Assembly: GCA_947625095.1 (NCBI GenBank)
Contig: CANQMX010000015.1
Span: 1 to 41,353, forward strand
Source: an uncultured Clostridia bacterium
GTDB taxonomy: Bacteria; Bacillota; Clostridia; Christensenellales; Borkfalkiaceae
Reading direction: 5' to 3'
DNA length: 41,353 bases
Shown: in pieces, positions 15,423 to 23,319 of the stretch
How the letters are laid out: each line of letters starts with the position of its first letter
How positions within the stretch are numbered: position 1 is the first letter of the stretch
Notes under the pieces: model-generated
Told to the model about the DNA's origin: nothing
Database searches by the model: none
Seen by the model: the letters and a program-made list of their open reading frames with translations, nothing else
Made by a program: the position numbers and the translations under genes

Positions 15423-16427
15423 CTAAATGATAAACAAATTCTGCGAAAAAAGCAACTGCTTTTTGAGGTATATTTTCATTTCGCCCGCGATCTCCCCCAC
15501 GTTTTGGGGCAGGGGCGCATAGAATTCCACCTCGCGCACGACGCTTTCCGCCTCCGCATCCGTCAGCGGATAGCAAAAACCGTAGCGGACGGCGCAGCCT
15601 TCTATCTTCTCCGCGGGGTCGCACAGCGTGCGCATGGAGTAGGTTTCAAACGCCTCGTCCAAAAGCTCCGCCGTGCGCTCGTACATCTCGGGGCAGTCGA
15701 GAACGACGGAGACAAGGTTCATGCCGCCGCGCTCCGCGCTCGTGACGAGACACCTGCCCGCCGAAGCGGTGAAGCCCGTCTTGACGCCGTTTGCGCCCTC
15801 GTAGGTTTTCAGCATCTTGTTCTTGTTCGCCCAGCCGCGCGGCGCATAGTACTTGCAGGAGACGATGGCGCGGAAGGTCTCGTTTTGCATGGCGTACGCC
15901 GCGATGAACGAGAGGTCGCGTGCAGTGGTGCAGTGCCGTTTATCGGGAAGGCCGTGCGGATTGACGAAGCGGCTCTGGGTCGCGCCGAGCGAGGCGGCTT
16001 TTTCGTTCATCGCCTGCGCGAACGCCTCGACGCTGCCGCTGTGATAGAGGGCGAGCGCGACGGCGCAGTCGTTGCCCGAGCGCAACATCAGCCCGTAGAG
16101 AAGTTCCTCCACGGTGTACTCGTCGCCCGCCTTCAAATAGACGCTGGAACCTTCTACCCCCTCCGCCTCGTGCGGAATGGTGACGCTGTCCTGCAAATTG
16201 CAGTCGTCGATGACGAGAATGGCGGTGAGGATCTTGGTGGTGCTCGCCATGGGGAGGTTGGTTTCAGCGTTTTCCGCGTGCAGAACGCGGCGGGACGAAA
16301 CCTCCACCACGCACTCCGCCTTGGCAGACGTGACCGCGGCGGCGCGCTCCTCATGCGGGGAGATGGGAATGAGCGGCGCGACGATGAGGGCGAGCGCGCA
16401 CGCAAGAATGGTGAATTTAGTCCGCAT
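15423..16427 (-). CDS. D-alanyl-D-alanine carboxypeptidase (DacB/DacF type)
   Basis: Penicillin-binding serine peptidase that removes the terminal D-Ala from peptidoglycan stem peptides, probably in the spore cortex given its neighbours. The 334 residues start with a signal peptide (hydrophobic stretch at 7-22, Ala-rich cleavage region near 30). All three active-site motifs are present: S62-T-T-K65, SGN in LRSGNDCAVAL, and KTG in GVKTGFTA. The C-terminal beta domain is short. The ATG follows GGGGGAAG and overlaps the end of gerW by 11 bases. A second gene of this family lies at 20.4-21.6 kb. Confidence 0.93.
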   Translation of the reverse strand: MRTKFTILACALALIVAPLIPISPHEERAAAVTSAKAECVVEVSSRRVLHAENAETNLPMASTTKILTAILVIDDCNLQDSVTIPHEAEGVEGSSVYLKAGDEYTVEELLYGLMLRSGNDCAVALALYHSGSVEAFAQAMNEKAASLGATQSRFVNPHGLPDKRHCTTARDLSFIAAYAMQNETFRAIVSCKYYAPRGWANKNKMLKTYEGANGVKTGFTASAGRCLVTSAERGGMNLVSVVLDCPEMYERTAELLDEAFETYSMRTLCDPAEKIEGCAVRYGFCYPLTDAEAESVVREVEFYAPLPQNVGEIAGEMKIYLKKQLLFSQNLFII

Positions 16428-16800
16428 CTTCCCCCACTTTCTTCAAACATTTGCCGACGATCTCCCCCGCCTTTTCGATGAGGCCGTCGATGGGATCGTC
16501 GGTGATGCGCACGACGCGGCACTCCACGCCGTCATCGATGAGAAAACCCGCGGGCTTTATGTTGACGACCGTACCCGCGCCGCCCGCATACGGGAAGCAC
16601 TCGTCCGCCTTGATGGCCTTCACTTCGCCGTACTCGCCTCCGCCCGAGAGATACCCCATCGTCACCTTGGTGAACGGAATGATCTGCGCGCCGCTCGCGG
16701 AATAGACGGGCTTTCCGATGACTGTGTTGACGTCGACAAGCCCCGTCAGTTGCTCGGCTGTCTTTTCCATGATGCCGTCGATCTTTTGTCTTTTATCCAT
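16417..16800 (-). CDS. gerW: GerW/YtfJ family sporulation protein
   Basis: A 127-residue member of the YtfJ/GerW family, which in Bacillus is made in the forespore and needed for some germination responses. The pattern VNTVIGKPVYSASGAQIIPFTKVTMGYLSGGGEYG is diagnostic, and the Gly-rich turn before AGTVVNIKPAGFLI fits. The start is taken at MDKRQK, which has GGAGG ten bases upstream. The frame extends further, but that part overlaps the preceding gene more deeply. It follows the ytfI-like gene with a 55-base overlap, the same pairing as ytfI-ytfJ in Bacillus. Confidence 0.9.
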   Translation of the reverse strand: MDKRQKIDGIMEKTAEQLTGLVDVNTVIGKPVYSASGAQIIPFTKVTMGYLSGGGEYGEVKAIKADECFPYAGGAGTVVNIKPAGFLIDDGVECRVVRITDDPIDGLIEKAGEIVGKCLKKVGEDAD

Positions 16801-17327
16801 TTCAGCAATTCCTCCAAACCTTTTTTGATGAGCGCAAGGGTCAAAATAAACCAATTGAACACCGTTGCGAACTGTACCGACACTTTGAGCGCCGCCGTTT
16901 GCGTCAAAAGCACGTTGTTTTTCAGCGAGACAAACGGGTGGCGCGTGCGGAGAACGGAAAAGGTCGCCGCGGCCGCCGATTGCAGAATTGCCGCAAGCAT
17001 GACGCCGTACAACCTATCCGCCCCGCTCACTTCCACGATCTGGTGAAAGCGCCATAGCTGAAAGCCCTTGGTGATTTCAAACTTTTTGCGGGTATCGGGC
17101 ATGGTGGCGTATGGCACGAACACCGCCTTTTTATCGGTGAGGTGCAGGGCGATACCGTTCTTGACGAGTTCGCCGTAGCCGCCGTAGACTTTCAGCCTTC
17201 TGAACAGCGAGAGAGCGAACCACGCCTTGTTCTCCGCCACGTCCACGTACCCATCCACATAGACGAATACGGGGAAAAAGAAGAACAAAACCCCGAAAAA
17301 CAGGGAATAAACGAAAAGTTCGCCCAT
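16746..17327 (-). CDS. DUF2953 (YtfI-like) membrane protein
   Basis: A 193-residue protein with one N-terminal membrane segment (residues 4-24, Phe/Val-rich). A soluble beta-rich part follows, and a second hydrophobic stretch lies near residues 155-170. The position immediately before gerW/ytfJ is that of ytfI in Bacillus, and the sequence (KVYGGYGELVKNGIALHL; QFATVFNWFILTLAL) is consistent with the DUF2953 family. Biochemical function is not known. A moderate AAGG ribosome site precedes the ATG. Confidence 0.75.
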   Translation of the reverse strand: MGELFVYSLFFGVLFFFFPVFVYVDGYVDVAENKAWFALSLFRRLKVYGGYGELVKNGIALHLTDKKAVFVPYATMPDTRKKFEITKGFQLWRFHQIVEVSGADRLYGVMLAAILQSAAAATFSVLRTRHPFVSLKNNVLLTQTAALKVSVQFATVFNWFILTLALIKKGLEELLKWIKDKRSTASWKRQPSN

Positions 17328-17374
17328 GACCTTAATATGGGCGAACGGTTGAAAATTATTTATTTTTTTGTAAT

Positions 17375-18085
17375 TCAGGAAATTTTTACGAGATCTTCAT
17401 CGAGGCCTCGCAAGAAGTCGGGAAGTTCGTAGCCCTCCCCCGCGATGGCCGCCACCGACTTTTCGGCGGGCTTTTCCTTGGGCTTTGCGGCGGGAGGCGT
17501 CTCCGCGTCCTCCTCCTCGCTGTATTCCTCCCGCGCGTAGAGGTAACTATCGCGCTCGTCGCTCTCAGAAAGGATCTTCGCCATGAGCTCATCGTAGTCG
17601 GGAAGGTCGGCGAGGGAATTGAGCTTAAACCGCTTCAAAAATTCGTCGGTCGTGGCAAAGAGCACGGGACGGCCGACGGCATCCTTCCTGCCGCAGGGGT
17701 AGATTAGCTTCAAGTCGAGCAGCATATTGACGGCATAGTCGCTGTTCACCCCGCGCAGAAGTTCGATCTCCGAGCGCGTGACGGGCTGTTTGTAGGCGAT
17801 GATGGCGGCACATTCCAGAATGGTGCGCGTGAGTTCCTTTTCCCGTATGGGATTGAGCACGGCCGCGATCTCCTCCTTGTACTGCGGATTGGAGGCGAGC
17901 TGCGCCTTTTTGTTGTATTCGAGGAGTTGGATCCCCCCCTCCGTGCCGTATTTTTCGTGCAGTTCTTTGAGCGCGGCGTTGACTTCCCGCGCGGTGACGT
18001 TCAGTTTATCGGCAATATCGGAGACGGAAACTCCCTTGCCCGAGGCAAACAGGATCGCCTCAATTATATTCGTCAATTTGTTCAA
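17375..18085 (-). CDS. scpB: Segregation and condensation protein B
   Basis: Winged-helix kleisin-interacting subunit of the SMC-ScpAB condensin. The 236 residues begin with the tandem winged-helix region (NIIEAILFASGKGVSVSDIADKLN; AAIIAYKQPVTRSEIELLRGV; GRPVLFATTDEFLKRF). They end with an acidic then Ala/Pro/Lys-rich disordered tail of about 55 residues that is longer than usual. The start codon is TTG at 18085, set by a strong GGAGGAGGAG upstream, and it overlaps scpA by 26 bases. Confidence 0.95.
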   Translation of the reverse strand: MNKLTNIIEAILFASGKGVSVSDIADKLNVTAREVNAALKELHEKYGTEGGIQLLEYNKKAQLASNPQYKEEIAAVLNPIREKELTRTILECAAIIAYKQPVTRSEIELLRGVNSDYAVNMLLDLKLIYPCGRKDAVGRPVLFATTDEFLKRFKLNSLADLPDYDELMAKILSESDERDSYLYAREEYSEEEDAETPPAAKPKEKPAEKSVAAIAGEGYELPDFLRGLDEDLVKIS

Positions 18086-18854
18086 GCGTCTCCTCCTCCT
18101 TCCGCTCGGGATTGAGCGAGATCGTGATCGGGCCGAAAAGTTCCCGCTGGATGACCGTAAGATATTGGTGTTTCAGGAGTTCCAAGAGCGCCTGAAAGGT
18201 GGTGATGATCTCCGATTTTGTGAAATCGTTTGTGAAGAGTTCCTCAAACTGCACGCTTTCGCCGCCTTCGAGGCACTCCAAAATGAAGGTGATCTTCTGG
18301 CGGACGGTGTACTCGTCGCGCGGGATCTCGCGCGTTTCCTGCGCCGCTATCTCGCGGTCGCGGTTCTTCATGAGCCGCGTCAGCGCGCCGATCAGCCCAT
18401 CCGTGGTGAGGTTATCGAGCGAAAAGATCGTGCGCACCTCGCCGACGTTGCGATCCGGCTCTTTGAAATAATAGCCGATGGTTTCGAGTTCCTTGAGTTT
18501 TTTGGTCTCTTCCTTGATGAGGCGGTACTCTTCGAGGGCGCGGATGATGGCCGCCTTGTCCTCCTCCACCTCCGCATCGATCTCGGAGTCCTCTTCGAGG
18601 TTGGGCACGAGCGCCTGCGCCTTGATCTTGATGATGGTCGCCGCGATGTTGAGGTAGTCCGTCACCTTTTCCACATCGAGATAGGGCAGCCCCTGCATAT
18701 ACTGCAAAAATTGCTCCGTGACCTCGGAGACGAACACATCCTTGATTTCGATCTCCTCGCGGTTAATGAGAAAGAGGAGAAGATCGAGCGGCCCTTCAAA
18801 ATTGTTCAGAACCGTGGTATAATCGACGTTCGATTCAAAATCTTCGCGCTTCAA
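18060..18854 (-). CDS. scpA: Segregation and condensation protein A (kleisin)
   Basis: Kleisin that bridges SMC heads. The 264 residues contain the N-terminal NNFEGPLDLLLFLINREEIEIKDV signature, a central acidic/coiled segment (EEDSEIDAEVEEDKAAI) and a C-terminal winged helix (KSEIITTFQALLELLKHQ). The start is a TTG at 18854 with GGGGGGAAG six to seven bases upstream. No ATG exists near the expected N-terminus. First gene of a convergent-to-lexA minus-strand operon with a sigma-A promoter just upstream. Confidence 0.95.
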   Translation of the reverse strand: MKREDFESNVDYTTVLNNFEGPLDLLLFLINREEIEIKDVFVSEVTEQFLQYMQGLPYLDVEKVTDYLNIAATIIKIKAQALVPNLEEDSEIDAEVEEDKAAIIRALEEYRLIKEETKKLKELETIGYYFKEPDRNVGEVRTIFSLDNLTTDGLIGALTRLMKNRDREIAAQETREIPRDEYTVRQKITFILECLEGGESVQFEELFTNDFTKSEIITTFQALLELLKHQYLTVIQRELFGPITISLNPERKEEETLEQIDEYN

Positions 18855-18883
18855 ACTGCTTCCCCCCGTTTCGATACTGTTTT

Positions 18884-18912
18884 ATTATAGTGTAATTCGG
18901 CGAAAAAGGCAA
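18884..18912 (-). promoter_or_regulatory. Sigma-A promoter of scpA operon
   Basis: On the minus strand TTGCCT (18912-18907), 17 bases, TATAAT (18889-18884). The leader to the TTG start is about 23 bases and includes the ribosome site. The -35 box abuts the lysA terminator. Confidence 0.8.
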
Positions 18913-18945
18913 GAAAAAAGCGGACATTTTGTGAAAATTCCGCTT
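18913..18945 (-). terminator. Intrinsic terminator of lysA
   Basis: On the minus strand AAGCGGA-ATTTT pairs with AAAAT-G-TCCGCTT (one bulged G, CAC loop), followed by TTTTTC. Confidence 0.85.
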
Positions 18946-18968
18946 AATTCTACCATATCTTGTGCAAT

Positions 18969-20294
18969 TCATTTGAGTCGTGCGGGGAGAACATCGTTGC
19001 GGACGAGATCTTCGTAGGTCTGCGGCTTTACGATGTACTCCGCCTTGCCGTCCTTGACGAGCACCGCGGGAGGGATAAAGTTGCGGTTGTAGTTGCTCGC
19101 CATCGAGTAGTTGTAGGCGCCCGTCGTGAGGACGGCGACGATATCCCCCGTGTTTGCCGCAGGGAGGTTGAAGTCGTCGCCGATGAGGTCGCCGCTCTCG
19201 CAGCACTTGCCCGCGAGGGAAACGCGCTCGGTGCACGGCTCTGCGGCGCGGTTTGCAAGGAGCGCCGTATATTTGGAGCGGTAGAGGCAGAAGCGCGGGT
19301 TTTCAAACATTCCGCCGTCGATGGCGACATACTTTCTAAGCCCGGGAATCTCGCGGATCGCCCCCACGGTGTACAGCGTGACGCCCGCTTCCGCCACGAT
19401 GGAGCGGCCTGGCTCGATGAGAATACGGGGCAGGCGCAGGTTGTAGTCGGCGCACCCCTTTTTGACGGCGGCGATGAGCGCCGAGAGGTAGTCGCGGTAG
19501 CCCTCTGCGGGAATTTTTGCGTCGGCATCGGTGTACCAGACGCCGAAACCGCCCCCCATGTTGAGTTCTTCCGTCTCAAAATTGAGTTTTTGCCTCATTT
19601 CTGCCATGAATTTGAGGCATTTTTCGACGGCAAGCACGAAGGACTGCTTCTCGAAAATCTGCGAGCCGATGTGGCAGTGGTACCCCATGAGCCGCAAGTG
19701 CTTGCGGGCGAGCACGTAGCGCGTGATCTGCTCCGCCGCGCCGTCTTGGATGGAGAAACCGAATTTGGAATCGGGCGTAGCCGTCTGCACATAGGCGTGC
19801 GTGTGCGCTTCGACGCCCGGGTTGATGCGGAGGAGCACGTTTTGGATGACGCCGCGCCGCTGCGCCTCAGCCTCGATGAGGTCGGCCTCCGAATAGGCGT
19901 CCACGACGATCGTCCCCACGCCGCAGTCGAGCGCGTAGGAAATTTCCTGCGGCAGTTTGTTGTTGCCGTGCATATAGATGTCCCGCGCGGGGAAGCCCGC
20001 CTGCATCGCCGTATAGAGTTCGCCGCCCGAGACGACGTCCGCGCCGATGCCCTCGGACTTTGCGATGGCGTACATCGCCTCGCACGAGAACGCCTTGGAG
20101 GCGTAGAGCACGAGGCCGCGGCCAGCGTACTCCTCTTCGATCGTCTCGCGGTAGACGCGCATCATGTTGCGGATGTGCGCTTCATCGTAAACATAGAGCG
20201 GCGTACCGAATTGCTTTGCAAGTTCAACGCAGTCGGCGCCGCCGATTTCCAAGTGCCCTTTTTCGTTGATTTTGAGTGTATTTCGGAAGTTCAT
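18969..20294 (-). CDS. lysA: Diaminopimelate decarboxylase
   Basis: PLP enzyme that decarboxylates meso-diaminopimelate to L-lysine. The 441 residues form a fold-type III barrel with the PLP Lys in YASKAF (about residue 67), HCHIGSQ, GGGFGVWY, and EPGRSIVAEAG. The C-terminal CCESGDLIGDD contributes the active-site Cys. The ATG has no Shine-Dalgarno. The promoter -10 box ends six bases before it, so translation is probably leaderless. Monocistronic, with its own promoter and terminator. Confidence 0.95.
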   Translation of the reverse strand: MNFRNTLKINEKGHLEIGGADCVELAKQFGTPLYVYDEAHIRNMMRVYRETIEEEYAGRGLVLYASKAFSCEAMYAIAKSEGIGADVVSGGELYTAMQAGFPARDIYMHGNNKLPQEISYALDCGVGTIVVDAYSEADLIEAEAQRRGVIQNVLLRINPGVEAHTHAYVQTATPDSKFGFSIQDGAAEQITRYVLARKHLRLMGYHCHIGSQIFEKQSFVLAVEKCLKFMAEMRQKLNFETEELNMGGGFGVWYTDADAKIPAEGYRDYLSALIAAVKKGCADYNLRLPRILIEPGRSIVAEAGVTLYTVGAIREIPGLRKYVAIDGGMFENPRFCLYRSKYTALLANRAAEPCTERVSLAGKCCESGDLIGDDFNLPAANTGDIVAVLTTGAYNYSMASNYNRNFIPPAVLVKDGKAEYIVKPQTYEDLVRNDVLPARLK

Positions 20295-20300
20295 GCAAAT

Positions 20301-20329
20301 ATTTTAGCATAGAGCCGCCCTCAGGTCAA
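20301..20329 (-). promoter_or_regulatory. lysA promoter, leaderless
   Basis: On the minus strand TTGACC (20329-20324), 17 bases, TAAAAT (20306-20301), then six bases to the lysA ATG. Predicted +1 is the A of the start codon. Confidence 0.8.
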
Positions 20330-20360
20330 GAAAAAAAGGCACAGCAACCGTAAAAAACAA

Positions 20361-20390
20361 TTACTATGCCAGACATAGTACTATGCAAAA
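20361..20390. repeat. Copy of the dispersed palindrome repeat
   Basis: Contains TATGCCAGACATA and the perfect 12-bp palindrome CATAGTACTATG followed by CAAAA. It lies eight bases beyond the stop of the dac gene at 20399, between it and the lysA promoter. On the minus strand it can fold as CTATG-TCTGG-CATAG and is followed shortly by TTTTTT, so it might double as a weak terminator. Confidence 0.8.
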
Positions 20391-20398
20391 TGCCCTAT

Positions 20399-21568
20399 TT
20401 ATGCACTCCAATGGTGTGCGCCCTCGCGGAAAGCGTCCCACCAGCCGTACCGCGCCGCATCCTCCGCTGCGACAAGCGGCGTTTTGGCGACCTCCACGCC
20501 GTCGCGGTACAAAGTTGCCGTGCCCACTTCGTCGCCCTTTCCGATGGGCGCGCGCAGTCCCTCATTCAACTCGATGGAGACGGTAAATTCCCCCTCTTCC
20601 GTGCGCTTACAGAACGCGGTGAGCGAGTTTGCGGGCGCGACGCCGATCTCCTTTTGCCGTCCGCCGCTCACGGCGGCGCGCTCGGCGAGCGGCTCTCCGC
20701 CCTTCAGGAGGGTGCGCGTTGCGTACTCCGCAAACGTTTCGTCGAACATCGCGGAGATGGAGGCGTTGCGAATTTTGGCGCTCTCCGCGCCGATGACGAC
20801 GGCGATGAGGCGGGTATCGCCACGGCGGGCGGTCGCGGCGAGGCAGAAGCCCGCTTCGTTTGTAAAGCCCGTCTTTCCGCCGTCGCACCCCTCGTAGAAG
20901 CGGATGAGCTTGTTGGTGTTCGTCATGCTCGTCGTCCTTCCGTCGGGATGCGCGAAGTCCTCCAGCCAAACGCGGGAAAATTCAAAGTATTTTTGGTGCT
21001 TGATGAGGGCGCGGAGCATGAGCGATACATCCTTCGCGCAGGAATATTGGGGATCTTTGGGCAGCCCCGTGCAGTTGGCAAAGAGGGTGTTTTCCGCGCC
21101 GAGTTCCTGCGCCCGCCCGTTCATCTGCGCGACAAAGGCCTCCTCGCTGCCCGCTATGCGCTCGGCAAGCGCGACGCAGGAGTCGTTCGCCGAGCAGACG
21201 GCGACGCTCTTCATGAGCGCTTCTGCGGGATAGCAAAGATTTGCGCCCAAAAATACCTGCGATCCCCCCATTCCGGCGGCGTGTTCGCTCACCGTGATCT
21301 CTTCTTCGTACGAAAGTTCTCCCCGCTCCACCGCTTCAAAGGAGAGAAGCAGGGTCATAATTTTGCACATACTTGCGATGGGAAGGCGCTCCGTTTCGTT
21401 TTTGGCGTAGACGACGGTACCCGTTTCGCAGTCGCAAAGATACGCCGCCTTGCCTGCCGGCTCTTTTGTGAGCGCCGCCGCGCTGTCCCGATTGCCCGCG
21501 AGCGCACCGCCCATCGCCATTGTTCCCGCCGCGAGGACGGAAAGCATCAATCCGATGATTTTTTTCAT
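20399..21568 (-). CDS. D-alanyl-D-alanine carboxypeptidase (DacF-like)
   Basis: Second S11 peptidase, 389 residues, exported: signal segment at residues 4-24 (IIGLMLSVLAAGTMAMGGALA). Catalytic S66-M-C-K69, SAN in VCSANDSCVALAER and KTG in GGKTGFTNEAG are intact. A C-terminal beta-sandwich domain (EFTVSIELNEGLRAPIGKGDEVGT) follows, as in PBP5-type enzymes. It lies downstream of a SpoIIM-like gene and spoIVB, which suggests a sporulation role like DacF. No convincing Shine-Dalgarno precedes the ATG (GCGGGT only). Confidence 0.93.
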   Translation of the reverse strand: MKKIIGLMLSVLAAGTMAMGGALAGNRDSAAALTKEPAGKAAYLCDCETGTVVYAKNETERLPIASMCKIMTLLLSFEAVERGELSYEEEITVSEHAAGMGGSQVFLGANLCYPAEALMKSVAVCSANDSCVALAERIAGSEEAFVAQMNGRAQELGAENTLFANCTGLPKDPQYSCAKDVSLMLRALIKHQKYFEFSRVWLEDFAHPDGRTTSMTNTNKLIRFYEGCDGGKTGFTNEAGFCLAATARRGDTRLIAVVIGAESAKIRNASISAMFDETFAEYATRTLLKGGEPLAERAAVSGGRQKEIGVAPANSLTAFCKRTEEGEFTVSIELNEGLRAPIGKGDEVGTATLYRDGVEVAKTPLVAAEDAARYGWWDAFREGAHHWSA

Positions 21569-21604
21569 ACCCGCAGTTTGCGCAGTTTTTTCGGAAAATA
21601 CACA

Positions 21605-22204
21605 TCAGAAGATATTTCCGATGGGATGAAAGAGCGCGAGGAGAAGGAGCATCTCGAGGAGGCCGATGACGAGCAAGAAGCAGAAGAGGACGAGAAAATC
21701 GAAGAAGAGCATGAGCCAATCGTGGCGCGTAAAGCAAAATCTGCGGCAACGGGCGTAGGAGAGCGCGCCCGCGCAGCAGAGGACAAAATCGACGAGAAGA
21801 TGAATGGGCAGATACAGACCGATGACGATGAGCGCGCCCGTAAAGCGGTAGACGGAGAAGAAAATGTAGAGGCTGCCGCCCAGCGTATAGGCGCGAAAGA
21901 CGAGAATAATGGGCGGAAAGACGCATCCCACCAAGTGAATCCCCGAGAGCGTGACGATGAGGAGCAAAACGGTGTGCCCGAGCACTCTCTCCAAAAAAAT
22001 TTCCAAAACGCTGCGGTCGGAGAAGCAGACGCGGTTGACGAAACGGTCGCAGACGGTGATGTGATAGTCGTAGATGGCGGGCGTCGTGACGAAGATGAGC
22101 CCGAGGATCGTTCCCAATAATAGGAGCACGGCAAAGGCGATCAGCGTCTTTTTTCGCCCGAACGTCCGCGAAAGACAGTCCTGAAAACGAAACGGAAGGT
22201 TCAT
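21605..22204 (-). CDS. SpoIIM-like polytopic membrane protein
   Basis: About 199 residues, almost entirely hydrophobic, with five or six membrane segments. Its N-terminal basic stretch is followed by a long extracytoplasmic loop (TTPAIYDYHITVCDRFVNRVCFSDRS). The topology, and the segment GCVFPPIILVFRAYTLGGSLYIFF, resemble stage II sporulation protein M, which helps forespore engulfment. Its place between spoIVB and a dacF-like gene supports this, but sequence similarity alone is weak. Two starts are possible: TTG at 22210 with GGAAGG nine bases upstream, or ATG at 22204, which a candidate sigma-E promoter would make leaderless. Both lie in a perfect inverted repeat. Confidence 0.6.
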   Translation of the reverse strand: MNLPFRFQDCLSRTFGRKKTLIAFAVLLLLGTILGLIFVTTPAIYDYHITVCDRFVNRVCFSDRSVLEIFLERVLGHTVLLLIVTLSGIHLVGCVFPPIILVFRAYTLGGSLYIFFSVYRFTGALIVIGLYLPIHLLVDFVLCCAGALSYARCRRFCFTRHDWLMLFFDFLVLFCFLLVIGLLEMLLLLALFHPIGNIF

Positions 22205-22225
22205 ATACAATGATATGAACCTTCC
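22194..22225. repeat. 13-bp perfect inverted repeat over a start codon
   Basis: GGAAGGTTCATAT (22194-22206), a six-base loop, ATATGAACCTTCC (22213-22225). On the minus strand the arms contain the GGAAGG ribosome-site-like sequence and the ATG of the SpoIIM-like gene. It could sequester translation initiation or be a regulator site. Confidence 0.7.
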
Positions 22226-22238
22226 CTATCGATTATCC
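22210..22238 (-). promoter_or_regulatory. Candidate sigma-E promoter of the SpoIIM-like gene
   Basis: On the minus strand GGATAAT (22238-22232), 14 bases, CATATCAT (22217-22210). This partly matches the Bacillus sigma-E pattern KMATATT-N14-CATACAMT. Five bases then separate it from the ATG at 22204. Confidence 0.4.
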
Positions 22239-22248
22239 CCTTTTTTCG

Positions 22249-23262
22249 TCAATTTCCGAGCATATTTTCAATCGCGATGCCATAGCCGCGGGTCGGGTCG
22301 TTGATAAATACATGGGTGATGGCGCCGATGAGTTTCCCGTTTTGCACGATGGGGCTTCCGCTCATCCCCTGCACGATGCCGCCCGTCTCCTCGATGAGCC
22401 GTTTATCGGTGACCTTCACCACAAAATTCTTGTGGTCGGCCTGGTCGGCGTCCACCTTGGCGATGGCGATTTCGTACTTCTGCGGCGTGACGCCGTCGAT
22501 CGTGGAGTAAATGTAGGCAGAGCCGATGGTCGCCTCCTTGACCGAGGCCGCCTCGACACACTCGCAGGCGGAAAAATCGTAGCCCGCGGAGAACGTGCCG
22601 TATAGCCCGACGTCGCATACGGTCTCTGCGCTCGCGATGGTCTTATCGTTCATGAACAGCCCGCGAAGTTCGCCCGCGCGGCCGCGCTTCCCCTTGTTTA
22701 CGCCGATGACGCTGCAAAGATAGACGCTTTTTTCCGCGATTTCGAGATTGGTCTTGTCGTCGTCGCAGACGGCGTGTCCGAGCGCGCCAAAGCGCAGATC
22801 CCCCTTTCGGATGTAGGTGACAGTCCCGATGCCCGAGAGCGTATCGCGGATGAGCACGCCGAGTTTATACTTGCCGCTCTTTTTATCCTTGACGGGAGTC
22901 ACGGTGGCCTCCGCCGTCTCGCCGCTGCGCTTTACAAGAAGAACGACGCTCCTACCGCCGCACACCTCGAGCGCCGCTCCCAAGTCGCCTATTTTTTTGA
23001 TTTGAATTCCGTTCAAGGCGCAAATCGTGTCGCCGATCTTCAACCCCGCCTCTTCCGCCGGTTTGTGGCGGCCGCTTTCATCCTCGATCTCGGAGAACCC
23101 CACGATCTCTGCGCCGCCCGCCGAGAGGGAGAAGCCCGCCGTCATGCCGCCCAAATAATATTCGTCGGTTGCCGCGGCCGCCTTGCCCGTTCCCCCGCCG
23201 CAGAGCGCGACGGCGAACACGCCGACAAAGAGCGCGGCACATAAAAATTTCAGCTTACGCAT
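22249..23262 (-). CDS. spoIVB: SpoIVB signalling serine peptidase
   Basis: Forespore-secreted S55 peptidase that activates sigma-K processing in the mother cell. The 337 residues comprise an N-terminal signal/anchor (about 5-22) and a PDZ domain (SGRHKPAEEAGLKIGDTICALNGIQI, residues 60-110). The peptidase domain has the catalytic His in RFGALGHAVCDDD and Ser in GGIVQGMSGSPIVQNGKLIGA. The ATG has GGAGG five bases upstream. It follows recN, the classical order. The usual downstream neighbour spo0A is missing, replaced by the SpoIIM-like gene and a dac gene. Confidence 0.95.
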   Translation of the reverse strand: MRKLKFLCAALFVGVFAVALCGGGTGKAAAATDEYYLGGMTAGFSLSAGGAEIVGFSEIEDESGRHKPAEEAGLKIGDTICALNGIQIKKIGDLGAALEVCGGRSVVLLVKRSGETAEATVTPVKDKKSGKYKLGVLIRDTLSGIGTVTYIRKGDLRFGALGHAVCDDDKTNLEIAEKSVYLCSVIGVNKGKRGRAGELRGLFMNDKTIASAETVCDVGLYGTFSAGYDFSACECVEAASVKEATIGSAYIYSTIDGVTPQKYEIAIAKVDADQADHKNFVVKVTDKRLIEETGGIVQGMSGSPIVQNGKLIGAITHVFINDPTRGYGIAIENMLGN

Positions 23263-23284
23263 TCCAACCTCCGTATGCAGAAGT

Positions 23285-23313
23285 TAATTTGCGTAAGCCG
23301 AAATGTTCTATTC
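23285..23313 (-). promoter_or_regulatory. Possible forespore-type promoter of spoIVB
   Basis: On the minus strand GAATA (23313-23309), 17 bases, CAAATTA (23291-23285), a partial match to the sigma-G pattern TGAATA-N17-CATACTA. About 15 bases of leader with GGAGG follow. Weak, but in the right place for a gene known to be forespore-expressed. Confidence 0.3.
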
Positions 23314-23319
23314 GCCCGG

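Noticed and set aside
15845-15856. CATAGTACTTGC in the dac gene as a further copy of the palindrome repeat
   Set aside because: Only nine bases match and the TATGTCWGACATA half is missing; consistent with chance and normal Tyr codons.
20366-22120. 584-codon plus-strand frame opposite the dac and SpoIIM-like genes
   Set aside because: Its reverse strand encodes an intact signal peptide and SxxK/SxN/KTG motifs; the plus-strand product is charged, repetitive and lacks a ribosome site.
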